From CAZKBP01 sp964551015 (lineage in GTDB: Bacteria > Bacteroidota > Bacteroidia > Cytophagales > Microscillaceae): DNA of 11,490 nucleotides. This document shows, one piece after another, positions 1 to 7,267 of this stretch (position 1 is its first letter; every line of letters begins with the position of its first letter). Under the pieces are notes generated by a model. That model was not told the origin of the DNA. It searched no databases and was given only the letters and a program-made list of their open reading frames with translations. Where the stretch lies: contig CAZKBP010000073.1 in the NCBI GenBank assembly GCA_964551015.1, forward strand, positions 1-11,490. Direction: 5' to 3'. The translations under genes were made by a program, and so were the position numbers.

Positions 1-1503
1 TAAGGCTTTTGCTAAGAGGGCTTTTGCCTCCAAGAGATTGCCTTGCCCGCCCAAAGCCTTTAATACTATGGCTAAATTGTTTTGAAAATCGGCAAATGTA
101 GCACTATTCTCCCCCGTGAAAAGCTCAGTGAGCACCCGGGTGTAGGGGAGCCATTGATAATTCAGGTAGTACTCTTCCTTTTGCTCATCCACACTTAATA
201 AATCGGTCAAGTTGAGGATCAGTGCTTCACAATCCCCCCTGAGGCGATCTGGGTACTGGCCACGGGTGATTTCCTGAATCAGAGGACTGACTCGGTAAGT
301 GGCTTCTCCTGACTTGCTCCCGATCCAGCCTTTCTGAGTCAGGAGGTCGAGGGTGTATTCAAAGTCTTCCTCCTCTTCGGGGCGAAGCAAAGTGAGGAGG
401 GTTTGGTAAGTAATTGGTTCGGAGGGTAGCACGGCGAAAACCGAGAGCAGTGCTTTCTCTGGCTCCCCCAGCTCGGAGAGCTGGTACATAGCCTGGATAA
501 TATCCTCGGGGCGAGCCGCTTCTATTTCCCAGTCGTGCCAGTCTACTTCCACGTTTTTTTGGCGGTGCTGCCGGATGGAAAGGAGTCCCTGCTCTTCAAT
601 ATCTCGGAGTAGCTGGGCCAGGCTGTATTTGGGGTGCTTGCTGTTGAGGTTTTGCAGGTTCTTGGCGAGTAGCTCTATCACCAGTGTATTACCGTCTACG
701 GCTTCATAGATTTTCATGAATAATGCATCTTCAGCGGCTTGGTGCTGCTGGTAATGAGTTTGAAATAGCTTCAAGGCATCCTCTCGGGATAGGCTACCTA
801 CCTTGTAGGTTTCGGCCTGGCGATAATGCTCGATCCGCGTGGTGAGCAGGAGATGGAAGTTGGGACATTGCTTGAGCTTCTGATAGTGTTTTTGGAGGTC
901 TTCCAGGTGGTTGGCATTGTCTAGAACGAGGAGGCAGGGCTTGTCCAAGTTGGCCATCGCGCCGAGGGTGAGGTCTAGTCTCTCTGGATTGTCCGTGTCT
1001 TGGGAAAATTTTAGTCCGAGTGGCTCGGCCAGGCGCAGGATCGCTCCCAAGATGCTCGGCTCGACCAGAAGCCAGGCGAGATGATGGTACTCATCTGCGT
1101 AGCGAAGGTAATACTTGGAAGCCAGAGTGGTTTTGCCCATTCCTCCCTGCCCATTGACCAGAAGTAGGATATGATCTCGCTGGGCAAAGAGCTTTTGATG
1201 GATGGCTGCCAGCTCTTTGTCTCGGCCCAGGAATACGCTGGGAGAGGAAGGGTGGGCGGTGAGGTGTTTTTTGGGTTTGCGGAGGGCTTGGGCTATTTGG
1301 TCGTAGAAGTCTTTGCCTTCACTCAGTTTGACAACTTGGGCAAGTACGTCGGCTTGGAGTTTGTCCTTGATCTCCTGCAATAACACGGTTTTTTCGCTTC
1401 CATCGGCAAAGTGCAGATGGATGACATCCCCGACGTGGAAGTTCCCTCCCACATCTCCGATGCTTACATTGACAAGTACGTTCTTTGAATCTTTGATATC
1501 CAT
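1..1503 (-). CDS. NB-ARC-like STAND NTPase with C-terminal TPRs (3' end outside window)
   Basis: Partial gene: 501 codons from ATG at 1503, open at the left edge. The protein starts with a short glycine-rich module (residues 6-32, SKNV then IGDVGGNFHVGD and VIHLHF), then a linker. An NTPase core follows: FLGRDKEL box, Walker A GQGGMGKTT (118-126), Walker B CLLVLDNAN (D195), an LLTTR sensor motif (R223), and NTLVIELLAKNL in place of the GLPLAL box. A winged-helix-like region follows (IIQAMYQLSELGEPEKALL, LTQKGWI). The visible end (LAIVLKALGGQGNLLEAKALL) is the start of TPR helices. STAND NTPases of this type are usually sensor switches that oligomerise on ATP binding, with TPRs as the ligand-sensing arm. 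It is 8 nt downstream of the NACHT gene, so probably co-transcribed. It is a clear paralogue of the plus-strand NTPase at 9601. The ligand and the remaining repeats cannot be seen. Confidence 0.93.
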   Translation of the reverse strand, partial: MDIKDSKNVLVNVSIGDVGGNFHVGDVIHLHFADGSEKTVLLQEIKDKLQADVLAQVVKLSEGKDFYDQIAQALRKPKKHLTAHPSSPSVFLGRDKELAAIHQKLFAQRDHILLLVNGQGGMGKTTLASKYYLRYADEYHHLAWLLVEPSILGAILRLAEPLGLKFSQDTDNPERLDLTLGAMANLDKPCLLVLDNANHLEDLQKHYQKLKQCPNFHLLLTTRIEHYRQAETYKVGSLSREDALKLFQTHYQQHQAAEDALFMKIYEAVDGNTLVIELLAKNLQNLNSKHPKYSLAQLLRDIEEQGLLSIRQHRQKNVEVDWHDWEIEAARPEDIIQAMYQLSELGEPEKALLSVFAVLPSEPITYQTLLTLLRPEEEEDFEYTLDLLTQKGWIGSKSGEATYRVSPLIQEITRGQYPDRLRGDCEALILNLTDLLSVDEQKEEYYLNYQWLPYTRVLTELFTGENSATFADFQNNLAIVLKALGGQGNLLEAKALLAKAL

Positions 1504-1511
1504 AGCTTTTG

Positions 1512-3548
1512 TTATTTTTTGATCTCCTTACCTGCCAAGCGATCCTGAATCAACTGATGCCGGAAACGCCACTGACCGCCATCTCTTTCCATGAGACCTG
1601 TGCCGGGCTGGGCTTTTCTTTTGAGGTTCCCCTTTTCATCATAAATGGCAGATTTGCCACTAACGGCGTTTAAAAAACTTACTAGCCTTAGGGGTAGGCT
1701 TTTTTCTTTCCATAGTAAAAATCGGAGAGATAGATGGCTTAATAGAGGAGAAAAAAGTACAGCAAAAAAAAGAGACAAAATTATTACAGGTAGTATTTGA
1801 TTTATTGGCTCATAAAGTAATCCCTCAAAAAATGCGTCTATCGTAAAAAAAATAGAAAACAAAGGTATAAAGAATTGTAAAGCATCAAATATTAAGGGAG
1901 TATAAAACCTCCTGTAAGGATCATTAATTTTGATATGTCTTTTTGTTTTAAAAAATCCTCCAGCTAATCCTCCAGAAAAACCTACAACTAGCCCACCTGA
2001 TAGTGCTCCAACAAGTCCATAAATAATTCCCATTGTGAGATGTTGTTCCTCCTCGTAAACAATTCCTCCTGTAAGCCCATAGAAAAATCCGAATAAGGCA
2101 AATAGTCTAAAAGTTAGAAAAAATCTCCTTTTAAAATTAATCCAATCAAAACCTTTAAAATTTAATTCTCTTATTTCATCTGGAGAGATTTCCCTTGAAA
2201 CACCTCTAGAAAACATAAAGATATACCCTGAGAAACCACCAAAAAGACCACCAAAAAGACCAATAGAAAAACCACCAAAAAGACCACCAAAAAGACCTAA
2301 GAAAACTCCTATTACAAGACCATAAACTAGCCCTAGGGCGAGCCTATAAAACAATCTGTATTTGTAAAAGCCTGTATACCAATCAGGCTGCATATCTAAC
2401 AACTCAAAAGTAATTCCTTTCTGACCTTCCTGTAATTTGCTGGCTAAGTAGGATAAGTATCCTGTAACTTTCTTTGCGGTGTAGTTTTTTACTTTTTTGG
2501 ATTCCTGATCAATATAGGAATCTACCAAATTTTGGGTATCAAGTTTTTCGGGCGAAAAGTCATACAACAAGTGTCCTTCGGCTAGGTTGAGAGCTAGGTT
2601 TACTTCAAAAGCAGTGGTGAGCTGTTGAGCTTCTTTTATCTCAGCACGATGCTTCCGGATAATGTCTAGTAGTATTTCAGAAGCTTTGATATTTTTCTTT
2701 TGTAACTCTTCGTAAATCTTTTCCAGACTCAGGGGAATGATCTGGGTGATAGCTCGGCTGGGCAGATCTGTTTGTAAATCCAAGTACTCCTGCACACGAC
2801 AGCAGACTACGCCGATGGGGTAATTATGAGGGTTATTGTTTTCCTGACCTCTGAAAAAATCTTGCATTGCCAGTACACAAGATTTTCTATCCTCTACTGG
2901 AATTTCATCTAAGCCGTCAAGTAGTACAATGAGGTTTCGTTGATTGGCCGTTTCAGCGGTTTTACTTCGAACTAGCTCTTTGGCTACTTGCTTGGATACG
3001 CCACTTCTACCTGCGGCAAAGACAAGGTTTTGCTCAATCCACAGGTCAAAGCTCTGTCCTTCATCTCGCCAAGTAGCTAGATTGAGGAGTACAGGAATTG
3101 GATATTGTTCATCTTGAAAGGCTCGCGCCAGTAACTCTAGGGCGATTTGCAGTAAAAGTACCGTTTTACCCGAGCCGGGCTCACCGACAATAAGCAGGCT
3201 TTTGTGGGTTTCTACAAAATCCTGATAGAGCGTGCTGAAGTCAGTATGTTTTCCTTCCTCATAGTGTTTGAGGATGATGTCTTTATAGGTTTCACTAGTG
3301 CCCACTTTGGTATACTGAGGCTCAAAAGGAATAAAAAGATTATTTTCGTATTCCATTTTTTTGCTTAGTCGCTCCTGATAGCGTTCGCTCAGCCCCTTTA
3401 GTAGCTCCAAGCGGTCTTTTTGCTCTGCGGTTAGTTTTTGGCGGGGAGCGTAGTAGTTAAAGATGTTCCCGTCACCGACCACTACATTCCCACCCACATC
3501 CCCGAAGGAACTATTCTCAACCGCATTTTTCTTTATTTCATCGGCCAT
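1512..3548 (-). CDS. NACHT-family STAND ATPase with glycine-zipper membrane region
   Basis: 678 aa. Residues 12-33 hold a glycine-rich module (GDVGGNVVVGDGN then IFNYY) resembling the N-terminus of the next gene. A helical linker (about 38-70) leads to a NACHT domain: Walker A GEPGSGKT (122-129), Walker B VLLDGLDE (208-215, with the extra acidic residue typical of NACHT) and a CCRVQEY sensor-1 region. A helical region (about 270-380) follows. From about 397 to 620 the protein is strongly hydrophobic, with perhaps six or seven membrane segments, including a 12-residue glycine/phenylalanine repeat (GLFGGLFGGFS twice, 418-439). The tail WRFRHQLIQDRLA is a C-terminal signature I know from bacterial NACHT proteins with membrane domains. 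The likely role is a membrane-anchored sensor or effector; pore formation is possible but not shown. It lies 6 nt after the adaptor gene and 8 nt before an NTPase-TPR gene. The membrane-coding stretch is visibly AT-richer than the NACHT part. Confidence 0.94.
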   Translation of the reverse strand: MADEIKKNAVENSSFGDVGGNVVVGDGNIFNYYAPRQKLTAEQKDRLELLKGLSERYQERLSKKMEYENNLFIPFEPQYTKVGTSETYKDIILKHYEEGKHTDFSTLYQDFVETHKSLLIVGEPGSGKTVLLLQIALELLARAFQDEQYPIPVLLNLATWRDEGQSFDLWIEQNLVFAAGRSGVSKQVAKELVRSKTAETANQRNLIVLLDGLDEIPVEDRKSCVLAMQDFFRGQENNNPHNYPIGVVCCRVQEYLDLQTDLPSRAITQIIPLSLEKIYEELQKKNIKASEILLDIIRKHRAEIKEAQQLTTAFEVNLALNLAEGHLLYDFSPEKLDTQNLVDSYIDQESKKVKNYTAKKVTGYLSYLASKLQEGQKGITFELLDMQPDWYTGFYKYRLFYRLALGLVYGLVIGVFLGLFGGLFGGFSIGLFGGLFGGFSGYIFMFSRGVSREISPDEIRELNFKGFDWINFKRRFFLTFRLFALFGFFYGLTGGIVYEEEQHLTMGIIYGLVGALSGGLVVGFSGGLAGGFFKTKRHIKINDPYRRFYTPLIFDALQFFIPLFSIFFTIDAFFEGLLYEPINQILPVIILSLFFAVLFSPLLSHLSLRFLLWKEKSLPLRLVSFLNAVSGKSAIYDEKGNLKRKAQPGTGLMERDGGQWRFRHQLIQDRLAGKEIKK
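2233..2297 (-). repeat. Two exact 29-bp direct repeats coding a glycine zipper in the NACHT gene
   Basis: The same 29 bases occur at 2233-2261 and 2269-2297, a 36-nt period, and each copy contains the subrepeat ccaccaaaaagac. The coding strand gives GLFGGLFGGFS twice, separated by one Ile. GxxxG-type spacing suits tight packing of membrane helices. Exact identity at the DNA level, including wobble positions, points to recent in-frame duplication. Copy number could change in 12-codon steps without breaking the frame. Confidence 0.9.
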
Positions 3549-3554
3549 TATTTT

Positions 3555-4430
3555 TTACTTAAAATCCGCCTTATCAATTTTATTGATATTATAGATTTTC
3601 TCGGCGTTTTGGTTGGTGGTTTTGTTGTTGTCACCCAAGATGAAATCGCCAGAGACATTACCAATTTGGCTACCAGCTATGACGTTTTTGCTATTCTGGA
3701 CACTGATCTGGGGTTTCTCGGGAGCTTGGAGCTTTACTTGTTGTAATGCCTTGATCCACTCCTGCCAGTTATTTTGCTCGTTACTTTTGCTTTCTAGCTT
3801 TTCTAGGATGGTCTGGAGTAAGCTTTGATTTTGCTGGGCGAATGTTTCTACTTCGCTGATTTTAACTCTCAGCTCGGTATCATCAAAGATGATCTGGGCT
3901 TCTGTGAGGCTGGATGGTTGGATGCTCAGTAAGCTAGATTGGATGGCTTTTACTTCGTTTAAGAGTTTTTGGCTGAGTTCTAAATGCTGGGCTTGGGCGG
4001 GAGTGCGGCTTTTTTCGGTAAACTCATCCAGGTATTTTTTGAGCTTTTGGTATTCACGGGCTACATCCCCGGTTTGGGCTTGGATGTTTTTAAGGGCCAG
4101 AAATTCTTTGCCCTGTCCGGTGTGTAGCAAGCCATCAAATTTACCTTCGAGTTCTTGTTCTGGTTTTTTATAGAGATGGGCTTTGATATACTGGGCGGTT
4201 TCCTTCAAGGAGAAAAAATCCACCCAGGTTTTATTTTCCTCATCGGGATAGGCATCATAGGCATACTCCACCAAGGCGTGGGCATAGATGCTCTCGAAGT
4301 CCGGCTTTAAGACTTCAAAGCCGCTACCTTTCAAGGAGGCAATTACCCACGGTTGGCGTTCTAACTTAGGTTGGGCTAGTCCCCAGACCATTTTGGAGAG
4401 AATACTGAATGTTTTAAGGCTAAGTCCCAT
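3555..4430 (-). CDS. Helical coiled-coil adaptor with two C-terminal signalling modules
   Basis: 291 aa, no NTPase or enzyme motif. Residues about 10-95 include FESIYAHALVEY (45-56), resembling the helical N-terminal domain that precedes NACHT in many cyanobacterial and Bacteroidota proteins; here it is free-standing. Residues about 105-235 are charged helices likely to form coiled coils. The C-terminus carries two modules in series: SKNVIAGSQIGNVSGDFILGD (about 247-267), aligning with the N-terminus of the NTPase at 1503, and QNAEKIYNINKIDKADF (274-290), nearly identical to the C-terminus of the CHAT protease. The NACHT gene starts 6 nt downstream. I infer an adaptor that couples NACHT or NTPase proteins to module-A partners. 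An in-frame TAA lies just upstream of ATG 4430, so this start is the first available. The family assignment of the N-terminal domain is tentative. Confidence 0.88.
   Translation of the reverse strand: MGLSLKTFSILSKMVWGLAQPKLERQPWVIASLKGSGFEVLKPDFESIYAHALVEYAYDAYPDEENKTWVDFFSLKETAQYIKAHLYKKPEQELEGKFDGLLHTGQGKEFLALKNIQAQTGDVAREYQKLKKYLDEFTEKSRTPAQAQHLELSQKLLNEVKAIQSSLLSIQPSSLTEAQIIFDDTELRVKISEVETFAQQNQSLLQTILEKLESKSNEQNNWQEWIKALQQVKLQAPEKPQISVQNSKNVIAGSQIGNVSGDFILGDNNKTTNQNAEKIYNINKIDKADFK
3561..3623 (-). repeat. Module-A copy 1: 3' end of adaptor gene, shared with CHAT gene
   Basis: These 63 nt align without gaps to 8654-8716, with 53 matches by hand count; most mismatches are at third codon positions. 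The peptide is QNAEKIYNINKIDKADF plus a few upstream residues. The two host proteins are otherwise unrelated, so a shared 3' module was either copied or held by strong selection on the peptide. Confidence 0.85.
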
Positions 4431-4495
4431 ATGAAATTTTGATTTTTAAAGTTTGAACAATATGTATCTTTTTGATCCAAATGCTGAAAATATGG

Positions 4496-4856
4496 CTATT
4501 TAGTTTTGAGCTTTTCCTGTACCCAGTTTAAATTTCCTTGAAATTCGGCGTAACTGGAAAAGCCTTGGGTTAATTCAATTAAAAGCTTTTTCGATAATTG
4601 ATAAACTGCTCGGGCTTTCTTTATATCTTTCATTTGGTGCTTGTAAAGCTAACCTAACCATTGATAGGATAAAGCCAGACCGTTTTTAATGCTGAGATTA
4701 TCGGGGCTTATATAAGTAAAATAGTACTTGGAGGCCAGCGAAGTTTTGCCCATTCCACCCTGCCTGTTGACCAGCAGGAGGATGTTATCCTCTTGGCTAA
4801 ATAATTTCTGGTGTAATGCTTCTAAGTCTTCTTCTCGCCTCAGAGATACCTCGGGG
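4496..4856 (-). pseudogene. Internally deleted NTPase-TPR pseudogene
   Basis: One minus-strand frame reads through this stretch with a single internal stop (TAG at 4649-4651). It begins PEVSLRREEDLEALHQKLF, aligning with PSVFLGRDKELAAIHQKLF of the left-edge NTPase, followed by a Walker A relic RQGGMGKTS (the left-edge gene has GQGGMGKTT). Directly after ASKYYFTYI it jumps to SPDNLSIKNGLALSYQWLG, a TPR phrase like NPASEDLKNGLAISYEKLG of the plus-strand NTPase. After the stop it continues as LYKHQ...KARAVYQLSKKLLIEL and ends NLNWVQEKLKTK. The N-terminus, most of the NTPase domain and nearly all TPRs are missing. Its 5' part abuts the stop codon of the histidine kinase. The last 45 codons could still be translated from ATG 4633, but nothing suggests this. 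Confidence 0.85.
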
Positions 4857-7265
4857 TTAAATTGGAAGATGGATGGTCACTTTGGTTCCTTGGCCGGGGC
4901 TGGTATCTACGTGAAAATGCCCGCCCAATTGCGTGATGCGCTTGTCAATGCTATCTAAGCCAAGGCTTTTACTTTCTTTGACCTGCTCTCGGTCGAAGCC
5001 TTTCCCGTTATCAACCACGATTACGATTAGCTCCCCCTCTTCGTCACGACGGAAAACTTGGATTTCCAAATCCGTGGCCTCAGCGTGTTTGAGTACATTA
5101 CTGACTAGCTCTTGTACGGTTCGGTAGATGATGAGCTCCAATTTGACGTTCAGGCGTTTTCCTTCCATACCTACTTCTACCAAATCTACCTCGATCATTT
5201 GACTGGACTCCAAGATCTTTTTCAATTCTTGTAGCGCAGTACTCAGTCCGAAGCGTTCTATAGAATTAGAAGACAGATCGTACGAAATTCTACGCACCTC
5301 TTCACTGGTTTTGTTTAAGAGATCAAAAGCCTTTTCGTAGGTTTCTTGATTTTGAGTGTCAGTGCTTTGGAGTTGTTCATTAACTGAATTAAAGTGGAAC
5401 TTGACTATCGAGAGCATACTGCCGAGGTTGTCGTGTAGCACTTGGGCGATCCGATTTCGCTCTAATTCTTGTCCTTCCATGATTGCACTCATAGTTTCGT
5501 ATTGTTGCTTACTTAAAATTTCTTCCACCTCGTGTTGTTTGTCTTTGAGTTGATTTTCTGCTTGTGTTAATCTCGAGCGTAACTTACGGAAAGGGAGATA
5601 CATGGATAATAAGCCTCCTAGGGCACCTGCACCGAAGGTTAACATCGTGAATAAGTTAAATGGTATTCTATTCTGTGCGAAATCAAATAACGTGTTTAAA
5701 AAAACTAATGGAAAAACTATACAAAGTAATAAAATGAAGATTCTCGATTTGCTGAAACGATTCACTTTTAGGTTTGAATTAACCTCTTCTTTCTCCAGCT
5801 TTTTTCTCTCTTCTTCCCTGATTTTTGTTCGGATATCCTTGGTTTTCTCAATCCAAGCTTTTTCTTTTTTTTTCTTCTCCTTTTCCCTAAATTCCTTATG
5901 GTAAGCTCTACTTTTCTTGATCCAGTTTCGTTCTCGTTCATCGAGAGCTATTTTTGTTTCATAAGGCTCGATAAAGTTGAGTTGTTTCTGGGTGAAGTGA
6001 TCCCTCAGATCTTCCTTGGCATAAGCTTGTGATCTAATGAGTCGCTGAATTTCCAAGATAATAGTTTGTTCATCTGTGCGTTTTTTGGTGATCTGTTGAG
6101 CAAGACTATCGTGCGCTACTTCATAAAGTTCATCTTCTCCTTCTAAAATGCGGAGAATACGTCTTTGTATCATTTCGGCCAAAGCATCCTTTATGAAAGC
6201 TGACTGTGATTCTTCGTCAACATGACAGACCAATTTTTTGAAAGGCAAGGGTTCTTTGGTACCCTCCAGAGTAACAAAGAAAGATAGGATTTCCCAGATT
6301 CTGACTTCTTTAACTGCTAAACTATGGGCAATTTTTGTCACCTGTTCATCTAGAAAATCAGCTAAGATATTATCAATATCCCCCATCTTTTCTAGTGCTT
6401 CTAGTGTGAAGTAAGCCTGGCTCTGACGAGTTTCATCTCCTGTGATACTTATGTAAAAACTGTCCAAAAACACCTGTAGGTAAGGGAGCTGAATACTGAG
6501 GCTTTTACTATCACCTTTGATTCTGTCAAAAATGGTATCGGCAAGGCGATTAAGCTCTTCTTCTGAGTCGGGGAATTTTACTAAACTATCAGGTAGCTGG
6601 CTCAACTCCTGTAGCATATTACGCACCTTGTCTAGATTCATTGGTTCAACACGGAGCTTTTTGCGGAGTAGCTCAGGTACGGCTTTCTCAAATTCATAGA
6701 GGTAGCCCAGATATTCCTCCCGGATGGAGAAGATAATTTTAATAGGCTGATCCATTCGAAGAATCTCTTGGATGGTTCCGATAAATTTGGCTTGTTCCTC
6801 TGCATCACCCAAGATATACAACTCCTCGAACTGGTCAAAGATCAGATAAATGGGTCGGAAGTGCCGCAGGTAAACATTTTTGAACTTCTGCGCCAAGGGA
6901 GACAAAGCTTGGGCAGTGAGCGTATCTTCGGAGTCAAACCAAGTCATATCATCCTCTTCTTCCCCTTGGTCTTGGCTATCTCCACGTACGTCTGCCTCCA
7001 GTAGGGCTTTCTCCAAGGAATCATTTAGGTTTATTCCTCGGCGCACGGGTAAGGGAAGCCAGGCATGGTCTTTGAACTTGCTGGCGAGGCCACATTGAAT
7101 CATACTCGTTTTACCCGCACCCGATACTCCGTAGAGCAGAATCAGGTCGGCCTGATAGATCATCTCATAGAGGAGATCAACCTCAGCCTGTCGCCCGAAA
7201 AAGATATCTTTATCTTCGCGCGTGTAAGCATCTAAAAACTTAAAGGGGTATCTTTTTTTGCTCAT
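4857..7265 (-). CDS. nSTAND1 ATPase fused to LytS/NarX-type histidine kinase
   Basis: 802 aa. The N-terminal half is a STAND ATPase of the nSTAND1 type: PFKFLDAYTREDKDIFFGR opening, Walker A GVSGAGKTS (46-54), Walker B YLIFDQFEEL (140-149) and the sensor region IIFSIREEYLGYL (177-189). A helical arm and a long Lys/Glu-rich stretch (about 400-500) lead to two membrane segments (about 509-527 and 537-558) with a nine-residue turn, so both soluble halves should be cytoplasmic. Coiled coil (about 562-600) is followed by a HisKA_3 dimerisation box ERNRIAQVLHDNLG with phospho-acceptor candidate H611, then HATPase_c with N box QELVSNVLKHA (N723), G1 box DNGKGFD (D752) and GLDSIDKRI. All kinase motifs appear intact. 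No response regulator is visible in the window. It starts 2 nt after the previous gene. I infer that ATPase oligomerisation controls autophosphorylation. Confidence 0.95.
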   Translation of the reverse strand: MSKKRYPFKFLDAYTREDKDIFFGRQAEVDLLYEMIYQADLILLYGVSGAGKTSMIQCGLASKFKDHAWLPLPVRRGINLNDSLEKALLEADVRGDSQDQGEEEDDMTWFDSEDTLTAQALSPLAQKFKNVYLRHFRPIYLIFDQFEELYILGDAEEQAKFIGTIQEILRMDQPIKIIFSIREEYLGYLYEFEKAVPELLRKKLRVEPMNLDKVRNMLQELSQLPDSLVKFPDSEEELNRLADTIFDRIKGDSKSLSIQLPYLQVFLDSFYISITGDETRQSQAYFTLEALEKMGDIDNILADFLDEQVTKIAHSLAVKEVRIWEILSFFVTLEGTKEPLPFKKLVCHVDEESQSAFIKDALAEMIQRRILRILEGEDELYEVAHDSLAQQITKKRTDEQTIILEIQRLIRSQAYAKEDLRDHFTQKQLNFIEPYETKIALDERERNWIKKSRAYHKEFREKEKKKKEKAWIEKTKDIRTKIREEERKKLEKEEVNSNLKVNRFSKSRIFILLLCIVFPLVFLNTLFDFAQNRIPFNLFTMLTFGAGALGGLLSMYLPFRKLRSRLTQAENQLKDKQHEVEEILSKQQYETMSAIMEGQELERNRIAQVLHDNLGSMLSIVKFHFNSVNEQLQSTDTQNQETYEKAFDLLNKTSEEVRRISYDLSSNSIERFGLSTALQELKKILESSQMIEVDLVEVGMEGKRLNVKLELIIYRTVQELVSNVLKHAEATDLEIQVFRRDEEGELIVIVVDNGKGFDREQVKESKSLGLDSIDKRITQLGGHFHVDTSPGQGTKVTIHLPI

Positions 7266-7267
7266 GG

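Noticed and set aside
2233..2297. CRISPR-like direct repeats
   Set aside because: There are only two copies, the 7-nt interval between them is in frame and they code a regular glycine/phenylalanine protein repeat; no cas genes or unique spacers are present.
4431..4495. Promoter or terminator between the pseudogene and the adaptor gene
   Set aside because: The stretch is AT-rich, but I found no convincing TAnnTTTG with a properly spaced -33 element and no GC-rich hairpin followed by a T-run.
4496..4633. Separate 45-residue small protein gene
   Set aside because: Its sequence is the in-frame C-terminal tail of the NTPase-TPR relic after the internal stop; no start signal distinguishes it from decay.
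4857..7265. Hybrid kinase with built-in receiver domain
   Set aside because: The protein ends directly after the HATPase_c domain (GTKVTIHLPI); no receiver or output domain follows.
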